Below the pieces are notes generated by a model. That model saw only the letters and a program-made list of their open reading frames with translations, was not told the origin of the DNA and did not search any database. From Prevotella sp. (lineage in GTDB: Bacteria; Bacteroidota; Bacteroidia; Bacteroidales; Bacteroidaceae), in assembly GCA_017474925.1 (NCBI GenBank), contig JAFVGN010000031.1, positions 1 to 64,000 of the forward strand: a stretch of 64,000 bases of DNA, read 5' to 3'. Each line of letters begins with the position of its first letter. The first letter of the stretch is position 1. The translations under genes and the position numbers were made by a program. Of the stretch, positions 9,635-17,092 are shown in pieces.

Positions 9635-10120
9635 ATGATTAGAAAAGCCAATAAAAACGATATCGGACGTATCATAGAACTGCTACATCAGGTAGATATG
9701 GTGCATCATGCGATACGCCCTGACTTGTTCAAGTCCAATACAACCAAGTATAATGAACAGGAACTCGAAGCTCTGCTCGAAGATGACAACAAACCTGTTT
9801 TCGTCTTTGATAACGGGGAAGTGTTGGGTCATGCTTTCTGTGTGATAACAGAAGTAAAGGATGACAAATTGCTCCAGAACATCAAAACATTGTATATTGA
9901 TGACATCTGCGTAGATGAAAAGGCTCGCGGCAGACACGTAGGCAAGGCATTATATGAGTATGTGCGCGATTACGCCACATCATTAGGCGTCAACAATATC
10001 ACCTTGAACGTATGGGAGGGTAATGACCCTGCATTAAGCTTCTATAGGAACATGGGCTTGAAAGTCCAGAAAACGACGATGGAAATAATAATAGCCTCGA
10101 ATATCCTATCAGAAAGATAG
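9635..10120 (+). CDS. GNAT-family N-acetyltransferase
   Basis: A 161-residue acetyl-CoA-dependent acetyltransferase. Motif A, which binds the CoA pyrophosphate, is RGRHVGKALYEYVRDYA (about residues 98-114), preceded by the strand LYIDDICVDEKA and followed by the motif B pattern LNVWEGNDPALSFYRNMGLK. No signal peptide. The acceptor cannot be inferred. It has its own space after the GH28 gene (73 bases) and converges on the next AraC gene with an 8-base gap. Confidence 0.9.
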   Translation: MIRKANKNDIGRIIELLHQVDMVHHAIRPDLFKSNTTKYNEQELEALLEDDNKPVFVFDNGEVLGHAFCVITEVKDDKLLQNIKTLYIDDICVDEKARGRHVGKALYEYVRDYATSLGVNNITLNVWEGNDPALSFYRNMGLKVQKTTMEIIIASNILSER

Positions 10121-10128
10121 TCTACTAT

Positions 10129-11010
10129 TTATTTCCCCTTCCTGAACTCCCTTGGGTTCATACCCTTCATCCTGTTGAAAAAACGGGCGAAGGTTGTGAC
10201 TTCTGCGAAATGAAGCTGATCGGAAATCTGGGTGATGCTCAGCGAGGTCTGGCGCAGGAGGAACACGGCCTCCATCATCAGCATTTGGTTGATATAGTCG
10301 ACAACGGTGCGACTGCCAGATACTTGGCGGACGACACGCGAGAGATAAGTGGTGGTGATGCAGAGTTCGGAGGCGTAGAAGCCGATGTCGTGGTGCTCTT
10401 CGAAGTGCTGGGGCAGCAGACCGAGGAAGCCAAGGAAGATTTCCTCGACGCGCTTGGGGAAGCGGTGCTCGCGGATGCTGTGCTGCTGGATGGTTGAGAG
10501 GTCGGTGAGGAAGAGGTTATAGAGCATGCGCAGGCTGTCGTTGGCCAGTGGAAGTCCCATCTGCTGATAGTGAATCATCATCTGCATCAGTTCGCGCAGG
10601 CGGTGAAAATCGTCAGCCTTCAGCGGGAGCACGGGCGAGGTTAATTCCACCACCGTGAAGTAGGCCGTGCGGATGGCGTCACGCACCGTGGGCAGCGAGA
10701 GTGTGAAATGCTCGTCGCCCAGCAGGCAGATACCGCTGTAGTCGCTGGAGGACAAAAGGACGGTAACTTCGAAGCCAGGCGAATAGGTATAGAGGTCGCC
10801 CTCGCGCAGTGTCAGCTCGCGGTTATTATATAATATGGTAACCCAGCCGCGAGTGACAATCGTAAAGGTGTAGCACGACAGGAAGCCGTTCGTCTCGTTC
10901 GCGCCGAATGTCCATTCCACGTTGGTCTCTAAGCAGATGACATTCCCGTCCCACTCACCCTTGGGCACAGGCAGGTTCCTTAGTTGCCAAAATTCCTTTA
11001 AGCTATACAT
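10129..11010 (-). CDS. AraC-family transcriptional regulator
   Basis: A 293-residue regulator with an N-terminal cupin-like domain (VTILYNNRELTLREGDLYTYSPGF) and two C-terminal helix-turn-helix motifs (IGFYASELCITTTYLSRVVRQVSG and SITQISDQLHFAEVTTFARFFNR), ending in GMNPREFRKGK. No operon partner on its strand. Upstream is the REP-like element and then the damaged metallo-hydrolase gene, so its target is unclear. Confidence 0.88.
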   Translation of the reverse strand: MYSLKEFWQLRNLPVPKGEWDGNVICLETNVEWTFGANETNGFLSCYTFTIVTRGWVTILYNNRELTLREGDLYTYSPGFEVTVLLSSSDYSGICLLGDEHFTLSLPTVRDAIRTAYFTVVELTSPVLPLKADDFHRLRELMQMMIHYQQMGLPLANDSLRMLYNLFLTDLSTIQQHSIREHRFPKRVEEIFLGFLGLLPQHFEEHHDIGFYASELCITTTYLSRVVRQVSGSRTVVDYINQMLMMEAVFLLRQTSLSITQISDQLHFAEVTTFARFFNRMKGMNPREFRKGK

Positions 11011-11055
11011 AGTTGCACATATTTTGCCGCAATGTTGCGATTAAGCGAGTGCAAA

Positions 11056-11106
11056 GAGCTTGCTCATTTTGCCAAGCGTGAGCAACTTCGCGCAGTTTCA
11101 CTGCGC
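11056..11106. repeat. REP-like element with two small inverted repeats
   Basis: GAGCTTGCTC (11,056-11,065), an 11-base spacer and CGTGAG (11,077-11,082) form the reverse complement of the motif found in the 70-bp tandem repeat at 2.8 kb. It is followed by a second inverted repeat, GCGCAG-TTTCA-CTGCGC (11,090-11,106). The element sits between a regulator gene and the truncated metallo-hydrolase. Confidence 0.75.
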
Positions 11107-11190
11107 AAAGATACGAATAATTTTTGAGTTTGTTTCGTTTTGGTCGGTTTTTGTTTCGTTGGGGCTTGCAATTCTATAAAATATTATGTG

Positions 11191-11198
11191 TACTTTTG
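11191..11198 (+). promoter_or_regulatory. -7 box within the remnant 5' end of the metallo-hydrolase
   Basis: TACTTTTG fits TAnnTTTG, with a TTG 22 bases upstream (11,166-11,168). A transcript from here would begin downstream of the normal family start, which agrees with loss of the original 5' end. Confidence 0.45.
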
Positions 11199-11238
11199 CA
11201 ACCAGATAGCTAATAACGGCGGCGAGGAAGGCAAAGAC

Positions 11239-11805
11239 ATGTTCGACGAGCAGATCATCTACCGCAGCTCGCTCCAGAACTTCCTCATCGAGACAGACGA
11301 AGGCATCATCCTCATCGATACAGGCTTCAAGACCGGTATGTCGGTTCCTGCAAGGAAACTGGGCGCGCCACTCTATATGGGCGACAAAGTAGATGACTAT
11401 ATGGCCAAGGTCTATATCTCGCCCGAGGATGCCGACGCGATGAAGCTCGAAGGCGACAACATCATCCGCGTCAGCTATAAGGACGGACGCTACCAGAACT
11501 TCCCTGCTTGCGAGGAAATCGCCCCTGGACTCTACTTCATCGAGACCAAGGGCCACACCAAAGGTAACAGCATCGTCATCCTAGAGCACGACGGTCTCTA
11601 CTATATGTTCCACGGCGATATCACCTACTGCGACGCCACCCTGAAGGCCAACAAGCTCTCTATTGTCTTCGAGGACAAGGCAGCAGCCCGCGAGACTCTC
11701 GACCGCGTCCGCACTTTCATCAAGAACAACCCCACCGTCTATCTCTCCACCCACTGCCCTGAAGTCTACGAGAATCTGGAGATGAAGCGCGTGATGAAGC
11801 TGTAA
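11239..11805 (+). pseudogene. Metallo-beta-lactamase-fold hydrolase, metal site deleted
   Basis: About 189 residues of an MBL-fold hydrolase. Family elements are preserved on both sides: IETDEGIILIDTGF near the N-terminus, GHTKGNSIVILEHDGLYYMFHGDITYCD in the middle and STHCPEVYEN at the end. The segment that should carry HxHxDH, between MGDKVDDYMA and KVYISPEDAD, is absent, leaving an in-frame junction. Without it, binding of the two zinc ions is not expected. The 5' end is also doubtful: homologous-looking sequence (CNQIANNGGEEG) continues upstream with no ATG, only GTG at 11,188 and TTG at 11,140. I read this as an eroded gene, though the frame is still open and a non-catalytic role is possible. 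Confidence 0.7.
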
Positions 11806-11870
11806 CCTACAATTACTGTTGATTTAGGCCGTTATAGGTGCGCAATGCTTAAAACACCATGTTTTAGGTA

Positions 11871-11902
11871 TTGCGTACCTTGATTTGTTTGCCGTACCTT
11901 TG
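11871..11902 (+). promoter_or_regulatory. Promoter of the ECF sigma operon
   Basis: TTG at 11,871-11,873, a 21-base spacer and TACCTTTG at 11,895-11,902. This fits the Bacteroidota -33/-7 layout and leaves a leader of roughly 150 bases before the first gene. No riboswitch-like fold was recognised in that leader. Confidence 0.55.
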
Positions 11903-12054
11903 TCATGCGTAGTCATTAAGTGTTGCAATATTTTTTGCTTTTTTTCCGTTAAAAAATTACTTTCAGACGTCACCTTTTGCTTTCATCAACTGTTATATAG
12001 GTGAATTGGTTCATGAAACAAGAAGTTTAACATGATAAAAAACAAGTAAGAATT

Positions 12055-12504
12055 ATGGAAGGAATCTTTGCTCTTTTAATTCCCCTCGGATGCGGATGCG
12101 TACTCCCCATCGTAGCCATCTGGCTTGGTGTTCGTCAACACATGAACGAGACCAATAAGCGTACACAAATAGTGTTAGCAGCCATCGAGAAGAACCCAGA
12201 CATGGACATCGAGGAACTGATGAAGAAAATCTCGCCCAAAAAGAAACTGCTGAAGGAAAAGCTACTTTCAAAACTGCTTTGGGGAAGCCTTACCACCCTG
12301 CTTGGAGTCGGATTCATCGGTTTCGGCTTTTACCTCAACACCAACAACCTGGGCGGCACCGATGACCCAATGACATCCTTTTGCGCAGGTTTCGTCCTGC
12401 TGTCTGTCGGCATCGCCTTCATCGTCAACTACGTCATCGGCAAGAAGATGCTTGCCAAGGAGATTGAGGCTGAAGAGAAACTATTAAGCACCCAGAATCT
12501 GTGA
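12055..12504 (+). CDS. Small membrane protein of the DUF6249 type
   Basis: A 149-residue protein with one membrane segment at the N-terminus (IFALLIPLGCGCVLPIVAIWLG), a charged cytosolic stretch (NETNKRTQIVLAAIEKNPDMDIEELMKK) and two further membrane segments (about residues 80-100 and 112-132). This pattern matches DUF6249 proteins that commonly precede an ECF sigma factor in Bacteroidota. First gene of a three-gene operon; its stop overlaps the GTG start of the sigma factor. It may be a sensor or scaffold for the sigma factor, which is inference from position only. Confidence 0.75.
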   Translation: MEGIFALLIPLGCGCVLPIVAIWLGVRQHMNETNKRTQIVLAAIEKNPDMDIEELMKKISPKKKLLKEKLLSKLLWGSLTTLLGVGFIGFGFYLNTNNLGGTDDPMTSFCAGFVLLSVGIAFIVNYVIGKKMLAKEIEAEEKLLSTQNL

Positions 12505-12977
12505 CACGCGACATGTTCATAGCCCACGTAGAGCGTGAGCAGGAAGCCCTTCGAGGCTACTTGCTCGCCCTCTGCTGCGGCAATAAGAGCGATGCCGACG
12601 ACCTAGCACAGGATGCGCTCGTCAAAGCCTACCTCTCATCAGCTGGCTATCAGGAGAAAGGACGTTTCCGCTCGTGGCTCTTTACGATCGCCCACAACAC
12701 GTTCCTCAACCACAAGGCAAGCTGTCGGACGATGGAGACACTTGACGATGCCCGCACACTGGTCAGCACCAATGCTGCCGATGACAGCTTCGAGCACCAG
12801 GAACTCTATCTTGCCCTGCGCACGCTACCTCCTAAGGAGCGCTCGTCCATCACGCTCTACTACCTCAGCGGCTACGACATCAAGGATATAGCGACCATTA
12901 CCAAGACTTCGGAAGACGCTGTGAAAAAACAACTTTCGCGTGGTCGCGACAAACTAAAAGAAAGACTGAAGATATGA
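12501..12977 (+). CDS. ECF-type RNA polymerase sigma factor
   Basis: A 158-residue sigma-70 family factor with region 2 (YLLALCCGNKSDADDLAQDALVKAYLSSAGYQEKGRFRSWLFTIAHNTFLNH) and region 4 (LPPKERSSITLYYLSGYDIKDIATITKTSEDAVKKQLSRGRDKLKERL). The start is GTG at 12,501, overlapping the preceding stop (GTGA), and its stop overlaps the next start (ATGA). This tight coupling points to stoichiometric production with both membrane neighbours. Targets are unknown. Confidence 0.94.
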   Translation: MTRDMFIAHVEREQEALRGYLLALCCGNKSDADDLAQDALVKAYLSSAGYQEKGRFRSWLFTIAHNTFLNHKASCRTMETLDDARTLVSTNAADDSFEHQELYLALRTLPPKERSSITLYYLSGYDIKDIATITKTSEDAVKKQLSRGRDKLKERLKI

Positions 12978-13390
12978 CCAAAGACAAAGCCCTTGAGGAA
13001 CTCTTCCTCACCCGTCAGCCCCACTTCGACGACCATGATGATTTCATGGCTGCCCTCACCCGCCGTCTTGATGCCGTGGAGTTCGTCCGCCAACATCAGG
13101 AGGCCACCATCCGCCAATACAAGATGGCTATGGTCGTGACCTTCATCGTAGGCATACTCAGCGGTGCCGTCACCATGGTCTATGTCCTTTCCTCCCCTAT
13201 CGAAGCACCGCTGTTCACCTTTCACGTACAGACAGGTATCCTGCTCTGGCTCGCTGAAAACTCACGCACCATCGCTGCAACCACTATTGCCCTGCTGATG
13301 AGTCTCGGCATACTGAGCATCATCAGTAACATTCACGACATCATGCACATGCGTGAAGAGATTACTCGCTACCCGTCTTGCCTAGGTTAG
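12974..13390 (+). CDS. Membrane protein cotranslated with the sigma factor (putative anti-sigma)
   Basis: A 138-residue protein with a short cytosolic N-terminus (EELFLTRQPHFDDHDDFMAALTRRLDAVEFVRQHQ) and two membrane segments near residues 53-75 and 93-113. It has no recognisable zinc-binding anti-sigma motif (HxxxCxxC). The position directly after the ECF gene, with an ATGA overlap, suggests an anti-sigma or modulator role, but only by context. Its 3' end overlaps the convergent acid phosphatase gene by 29 bases. Confidence 0.8.
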   Translation: MTKDKALEELFLTRQPHFDDHDDFMAALTRRLDAVEFVRQHQEATIRQYKMAMVVTFIVGILSGAVTMVYVLSSPIEAPLFTFHVQTGILLWLAENSRTIAATTIALLMSLGILSIISNIHDIMHMREEITRYPSCLG

Positions 13391-14198
13391 GGGTTGAGTT
13401 AATGCGGCGCATACGGGCTGACGACTCTGGTTCCTGACTAATAGGAACTATCTTAGCATTCGATTTCGTTTTCTCCACAAATTCCGCTTTGGCTCTTTCC
13501 AGCTGCTCAAGAAACTCAGCACTGGTGTGTAGGGCGGCATAGCCTATGCTGGCTCCTACCCTAGTGGCATCGATATCGCTCTGCCAATGGGCACCCACAA
13601 TAACGCGACTCTCACCGTACATCCAGCCACGGGCAAAGATGGTATCGGCATTGGCAGGATTGATTTCTGCCAACAGAAGAGCCGTTGTCCAGCCTCGCAT
13701 AGTATGACCTGAGGGGTAAGAACCCTCCTTGCCCAGCGTAACTTCGTCTTCTTCAGCCTCATAGGTCAGGATATGCTCATGATAGAGGACATAGGGACGT
13801 GTACGGTTGTAAAAGCGTTTCGGCTCCACACGCATCTGGTCTGTGGTAACAAGGCTCGTCTCCAGCAGTTTCCATATCTCAGGCGTTTCCGTCTTCGAGA
13901 TGGTCAGCCCAAAAGGAACATTGAACTCCGCCAACAGGTTTTCGTATGTCCACACGGCATCGCGACGGGCAATGGCCGCACGCTCTTCATCCTGACGTTG
14001 CAACTTGCCCCACTGGTAACGCACGACATCGTATGAGAATTCCGGACTGTCAAAAGCCGGTGGAGCAGGCAGGCATTTGATCAGGTCGGGCAACTGCTCG
14101 GTGGTGAAATACGGTTTCACAGAATCGTTCTGTGCAGAAACACTCATGGTAGCCATGATGGCGACTACAGCCAATAGTATGTTTTTTTTCATTGTCAT
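13362..14198 (-). CDS. Class A acid phosphatase (PAP2 superfamily), secreted
   Basis: A 278-residue periplasmic phosphatase. It has a signal peptide (MTMKKNILLAVVAIMATMSVSAQ) and the complete vanadium-haloperoxidase-type active site: KRFYNRTRP (K-x6-RP), GSYPSGHT and SRVIVGAHWQSD (SR-x5-H-x3-D). It should cleave phosphomonoesters without strict specificity. Start: ATG at 14,198, with a second in-frame ATG two codons later that is equally possible. The last 29 bases overlap the convergent membrane protein gene. Confidence 0.93.
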   Translation of the reverse strand: MTMKKNILLAVVAIMATMSVSAQNDSVKPYFTTEQLPDLIKCLPAPPAFDSPEFSYDVVRYQWGKLQRQDEERAAIARRDAVWTYENLLAEFNVPFGLTISKTETPEIWKLLETSLVTTDQMRVEPKRFYNRTRPYVLYHEHILTYEAEEDEVTLGKEGSYPSGHTMRGWTTALLLAEINPANADTIFARGWMYGESRVIVGAHWQSDIDATRVGASIGYAALHTSAEFLEQLERAKAEFVEKTKSNAKIVPISQEPESSARMRRINSTPNLGKTGSE

Positions 14199-14212
14199 GT
14201 GATTTTTGCGTG

Positions 14213-14220
14213 CAAAAATA
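14213..14220 (-). promoter_or_regulatory. -7 box of the acid phosphatase gene
   Basis: Minus strand TATTTTTG, 14 bases before the ATG, so the leader would be very short. Confidence 0.5.
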
Positions 14221-14316
14221 AGAAAAAAACAGGAAAGATAATACAGGAAGACTGGTTTTTTGCTTGCTCGGCAAATAAATTGCCGGCCTCGTTAGTCATT
14301 TCTCATTTATTTGTCG

Positions 14317-14324
14317 TACCTTTG
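14317..14324 (+). promoter_or_regulatory. -7 box of ychF
   Basis: TACCTTTG, 30 bases before the ATG at 14,355. Confidence 0.6.
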
Positions 14325-14354
14325 CAGGGTAAATTAAACATTGAATAAGAAGAC

Positions 14355-15455
14355 ATGTCATTAAAATGTGGTATTGTAGGACTGCCCAATGTGGGTAAGT
14401 CTACTTTGTTTAACTGCCTGTCGAGCGCAAAAGCGCAGGCAGCCAATTTCCCTTTTTGTACGATAGAGCCCAACGTAGGTGTCATCACCGTTCCTGATGA
14501 GCGGCTGACGAAATTGGCCGAGTTGGTACATCCTGGCCGCATTGTGCCTGCCACCTGTGAAATCGTTGATATAGCCGGCCTTGTGAAAGGTGCGTCGAAA
14601 GGCGAGGGCCTGGGCAACAAGTTCCTGGGAAACATTCGCGAGACGGATGCCATCATCCACGTGCTTCGCTGTTTCGAAGACGAGAACATCACACATGTCG
14701 ATGGTACCATCGATCCCATCCGCGACAAGGAGATTATTGATACGGAGTTGCAGTTGAAAGATCTCGAGACCATTGAGAGCCGTCTGTCCAAGACCGAAAA
14801 AGCAGCAGCAGCGGGCAACAAGGAAGCCAAGGTAGAGGTTACCGTCCTGAAGGCTTACAAGGAAGTGCTGGAACAGGGCAAGAACGCACGCATCGTAGAG
14901 TTCGACTCCAAGGACGAACAGGATTGTGCCAGAAACCTCTTCCTGCTGACCGCCAAACCAGTACTCTATGTCTGCAACGTCAGCGAAGCCGATGCCAAGA
15001 ACGGCAACCACTTCACCCGTAAGGTCGAGGCGCTGGCCAAGGAGGAAGGTGCTGAGGCGATGACCATTGCTGCCAAGACGGAAGAAGACATTGCCGAACT
15101 GGAGTCATACGAAGACAAGCAGCTCTTCCTGGAGGAGTTAGGTCTGGAGGAGAGTGGTGTCAACCGCCTCATCAAGAAAGCCTACGCCCTGCTGAACCTC
15201 GAGACCTTCATTACTGCCGGTGAGATGGAAGTGAAGGCCTGGACCTATAAGAAAGGCTGGAAGGCTCCACAGTGTGCAGGTGTCATCCATACCGACTTCG
15301 AGAAGGGCTTCATCCGAGCTGAGGTTATCAAGTACGACGACTACATCCAGTACGGCTCTGAGGCCGCTGTCCGCGAGGCAGGCAAGATGGGTATTGAAGG
15401 CAAGGACTATGTCGTACAGGACGGCGACATCATGCATTTCAGGTTTAATGTTTAA
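14355..15455 (+). CDS. ychF: Ribosome-binding P-loop ATPase YchF
   Basis: A 366-residue Obg-family protein that binds ribosomes and prefers ATP. The G1 loop is GLPNVGKST (residues 8-16), the G3 element is DIAGLVKGAS and the G4 position reads NVSE rather than NKxD, the feature that explains ATP preference in this family. A helical coiled-coil insertion (residues about 130-190) and a C-terminal TGS domain (YKKGWKAPQCAGVIHTDFEKGFIRAEV) complete it. Length is standard. Followed after 9 bases by lgt. Confidence 0.97.
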   Translation: MSLKCGIVGLPNVGKSTLFNCLSSAKAQAANFPFCTIEPNVGVITVPDERLTKLAELVHPGRIVPATCEIVDIAGLVKGASKGEGLGNKFLGNIRETDAIIHVLRCFEDENITHVDGTIDPIRDKEIIDTELQLKDLETIESRLSKTEKAAAAGNKEAKVEVTVLKAYKEVLEQGKNARIVEFDSKDEQDCARNLFLLTAKPVLYVCNVSEADAKNGNHFTRKVEALAKEEGAEAMTIAAKTEEDIAELESYEDKQLFLEELGLEESGVNRLIKKAYALLNLETFITAGEMEVKAWTYKKGWKAPQCAGVIHTDFEKGFIRAEVIKYDDYIQYGSEAAVREAGKMGIEGKDYVVQDGDIMHFRFNV

Positions 15456-15464
15456 GCGTAGAAT

Positions 15465-16307
15465 ATGATTGGTTTAGTAGGGATGATAGGTTTGTTGGGT
15501 TATATTAGTTGGAATCCCAACGAGGGCTTTGGTCCTTTCCGCTGGTACGGATTATGCTGGCTCATCGGTCTGGCGTTGGCTTACTTCATCGTCAAGCGAC
15601 TCTATAAAGAGCAGCACATCAAGGATGAGCTGTTCGACCCACTCTTCATCTACTGTTTCATCGGCATCCTCCTGGGAGCCCGTCTGGGACACTGCCTCTT
15701 CTATGAGCCCGACCATTTCCTGACCTCAGGAAAAGGCTTTGTGGAGATGTTCCTACCCATCCGCTTCCTGGCAGATGGCGGATGGAAATATGTAGGCTAT
15801 CAGGGCCTCGCCTCACACGGAGGCACCTTCGGCCTTATCGTTGCCCTGTGGCTGTATGTCCGCAAGACTAAGCTCAGCATCTGGCGCGTGTTGGACAACA
15901 TAGCTATTGCCACAGGAACGACAGCCTGTTTCATTCGTCTGGGCAACCTGATGAACTCCGAGATTATTGGCAAGATTACAGATGTTCCCTGGGCGTTTAT
16001 CTTCGAGAAGGTCGATGCCGTACCTCGTCATCCTGGCCAGTTGTATGAGGCCATCGCCTACGCTATCCTTTTCTTCATCATGTGGTTCCTCCACAAGCGT
16101 ATGCCTGAGAAAATTGGCACAGGCTGGTATTTCGGCTTCTGTCTGACCTACATCTTCACCTTCCGCTTTTTCATCGAATATACCAAGGAGATTCAGGAAG
16201 CCTTCGAAGCCTCCCTGCCTTTGGATATGGGACAGATACTCTCTATCCCCTTCATCATTGTGGGAGTCTGGTGCATGATACGAGCCAAGAAAACAGCTGT
16301 ACAATAA
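15465..16307 (+). CDS. lgt: Prolipoprotein diacylglyceryl transferase
   Basis: A 280-residue inner membrane enzyme that transfers diacylglycerol from phosphatidylglycerol to the lipobox Cys of prolipoproteins. Conserved segments are present: LASHGGTFG with the essential His, [12 protein letters not shown] and [10 protein letters not shown]. Seven hydrophobic segments. Needed for lipoproteins such as the efflux adaptor and the papain-like protein of this window. Probably cotranscribed with ychF. Converges on the next gene with a 2-base gap. Confidence 0.96.
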   Translation: MIGLVGMIGLLGYISWNPNEGFGPFRWYGLCWLIGLALAYFIVKRLYKEQHIKDELFDPLFIYCFIGILLGARLGHCLFYEPDHFLTSGKGFVEMFLPIRFLADGGWKYVGYQGLASHGGTFGLIVALWLYVRKTKLSIWRVLDNIAIATGTTACFIRLGNLMNSEIIGKITDVPWAFIFEKVDAVPRHPGQLYEAIAYAILFFIMWFLHKRMPEKIGTGWYFGFCLTYIFTFRFFIEYTKEIQEAFEASLPLDMGQILSIPFIIVGVWCMIRAKKTAVQ

Positions 16308-16309
16308 GT

Positions 16310-16981
16310 CTACTGGACAGCACGGATGCAGCGACCACTGAAGCGATTGCTGGAAAGGTTTCCGTAGTAAACTGCTATATCTGTGACGTTGAATTCCAAA
16401 CACCAAGCCTTGTTAGGATTGCCTCCGTAAAGGGATGATGTCCAGTAGACTCCGCTGACGGCGCGAAACTGAGTGTCCGCATAGTAGCGGAAACCTGTGA
16501 TGGGCAGAAAGATGGAGTTGCCCGTCTTCTTACCAGTAACCTTATAGCCGTTGACACCGTCCTTAGTAGTCCACTCCCAAGTGCAGTTGTCAGGGTTTAC
16601 CAGCTCATCAAACTCATCGGCAGTAGGCATGCGCCATGAACCGCCCAAGTTGGCGCGGGCTGCATCGTCCGAGAGGGCCAGCTGGATTCTCTTGTCGGTG
16701 GACGAATACTTGATCAGAAACTGAGAATCCCCTTTGCTCCAGATATAGGTCTTCCACGAGTAGTATTCCTTGGGCTTGGTTTCGCCCCATGCGAAGTACG
16801 TGCCAAAGCCAGAAGACTTCGTTGCACCCACATTCATGTTGGCCCACTTCACACTAAGTCCTAAGTCGACTGCCTTCACTTCGTCCTGAGACTGGGATTT
16901 ATCCTCCGTAACATTGACCTTTGCATCGCCAACTGTCCCAAAGAACATGGCAGCCAGCGTCATTAGAAAAATCTTCTTCAT
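16310..16981 (-). CDS. Secreted FISUMP/DUF1566-like domain protein
   Basis: A 223-residue exported protein of unknown function. The start at 16,981 gives a signal peptide (MKKIFLMTLAAMFFGTVGDA); the frame extends to 17,002 but that lies in the promoter. The body has the repeated Bacteroidota surface-protein pattern VDLGLSVKWANMNVGA, GTYFAWGETKPKEYYSW, GGSWRMPTADEFDELV, VYWTSSLYGG and a final GRCIRAVQ, close to the Fibrobacter major paralogous (FISUMP) and DUF1566 fold. It lacks the Ig-like or BACON domains that often precede this module. Confidence 0.82.
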   Translation of the reverse strand: MKKIFLMTLAAMFFGTVGDAKVNVTEDKSQSQDEVKAVDLGLSVKWANMNVGATKSSGFGTYFAWGETKPKEYYSWKTYIWSKGDSQFLIKYSSTDKRIQLALSDDAARANLGGSWRMPTADEFDELVNPDNCTWEWTTKDGVNGYKVTGKKTGNSIFLPITGFRYYADTQFRAVSGVYWTSSLYGGNPNKAWCLEFNVTDIAVYYGNLSSNRFSGRCIRAVQ

Positions 16982-16999
16982 ATTTTTAATTTTTGTTGG

Positions 17000-17007
17000 C
17001 AAAGTTA
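17000..17007 (-). promoter_or_regulatory. -7 box of the FISUMP-like gene
   Basis: Minus strand TAACTTTG, 18 bases before the chosen ATG at 16,981. Confidence 0.65.
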
Positions 17008-17092
17008 CGAAGAAAAGTTGAAAAAGTAATATAAGCTTATCACTTTTTTATTCATTATTATTTTTGATGATGAAAATGACTTGATGATTATA

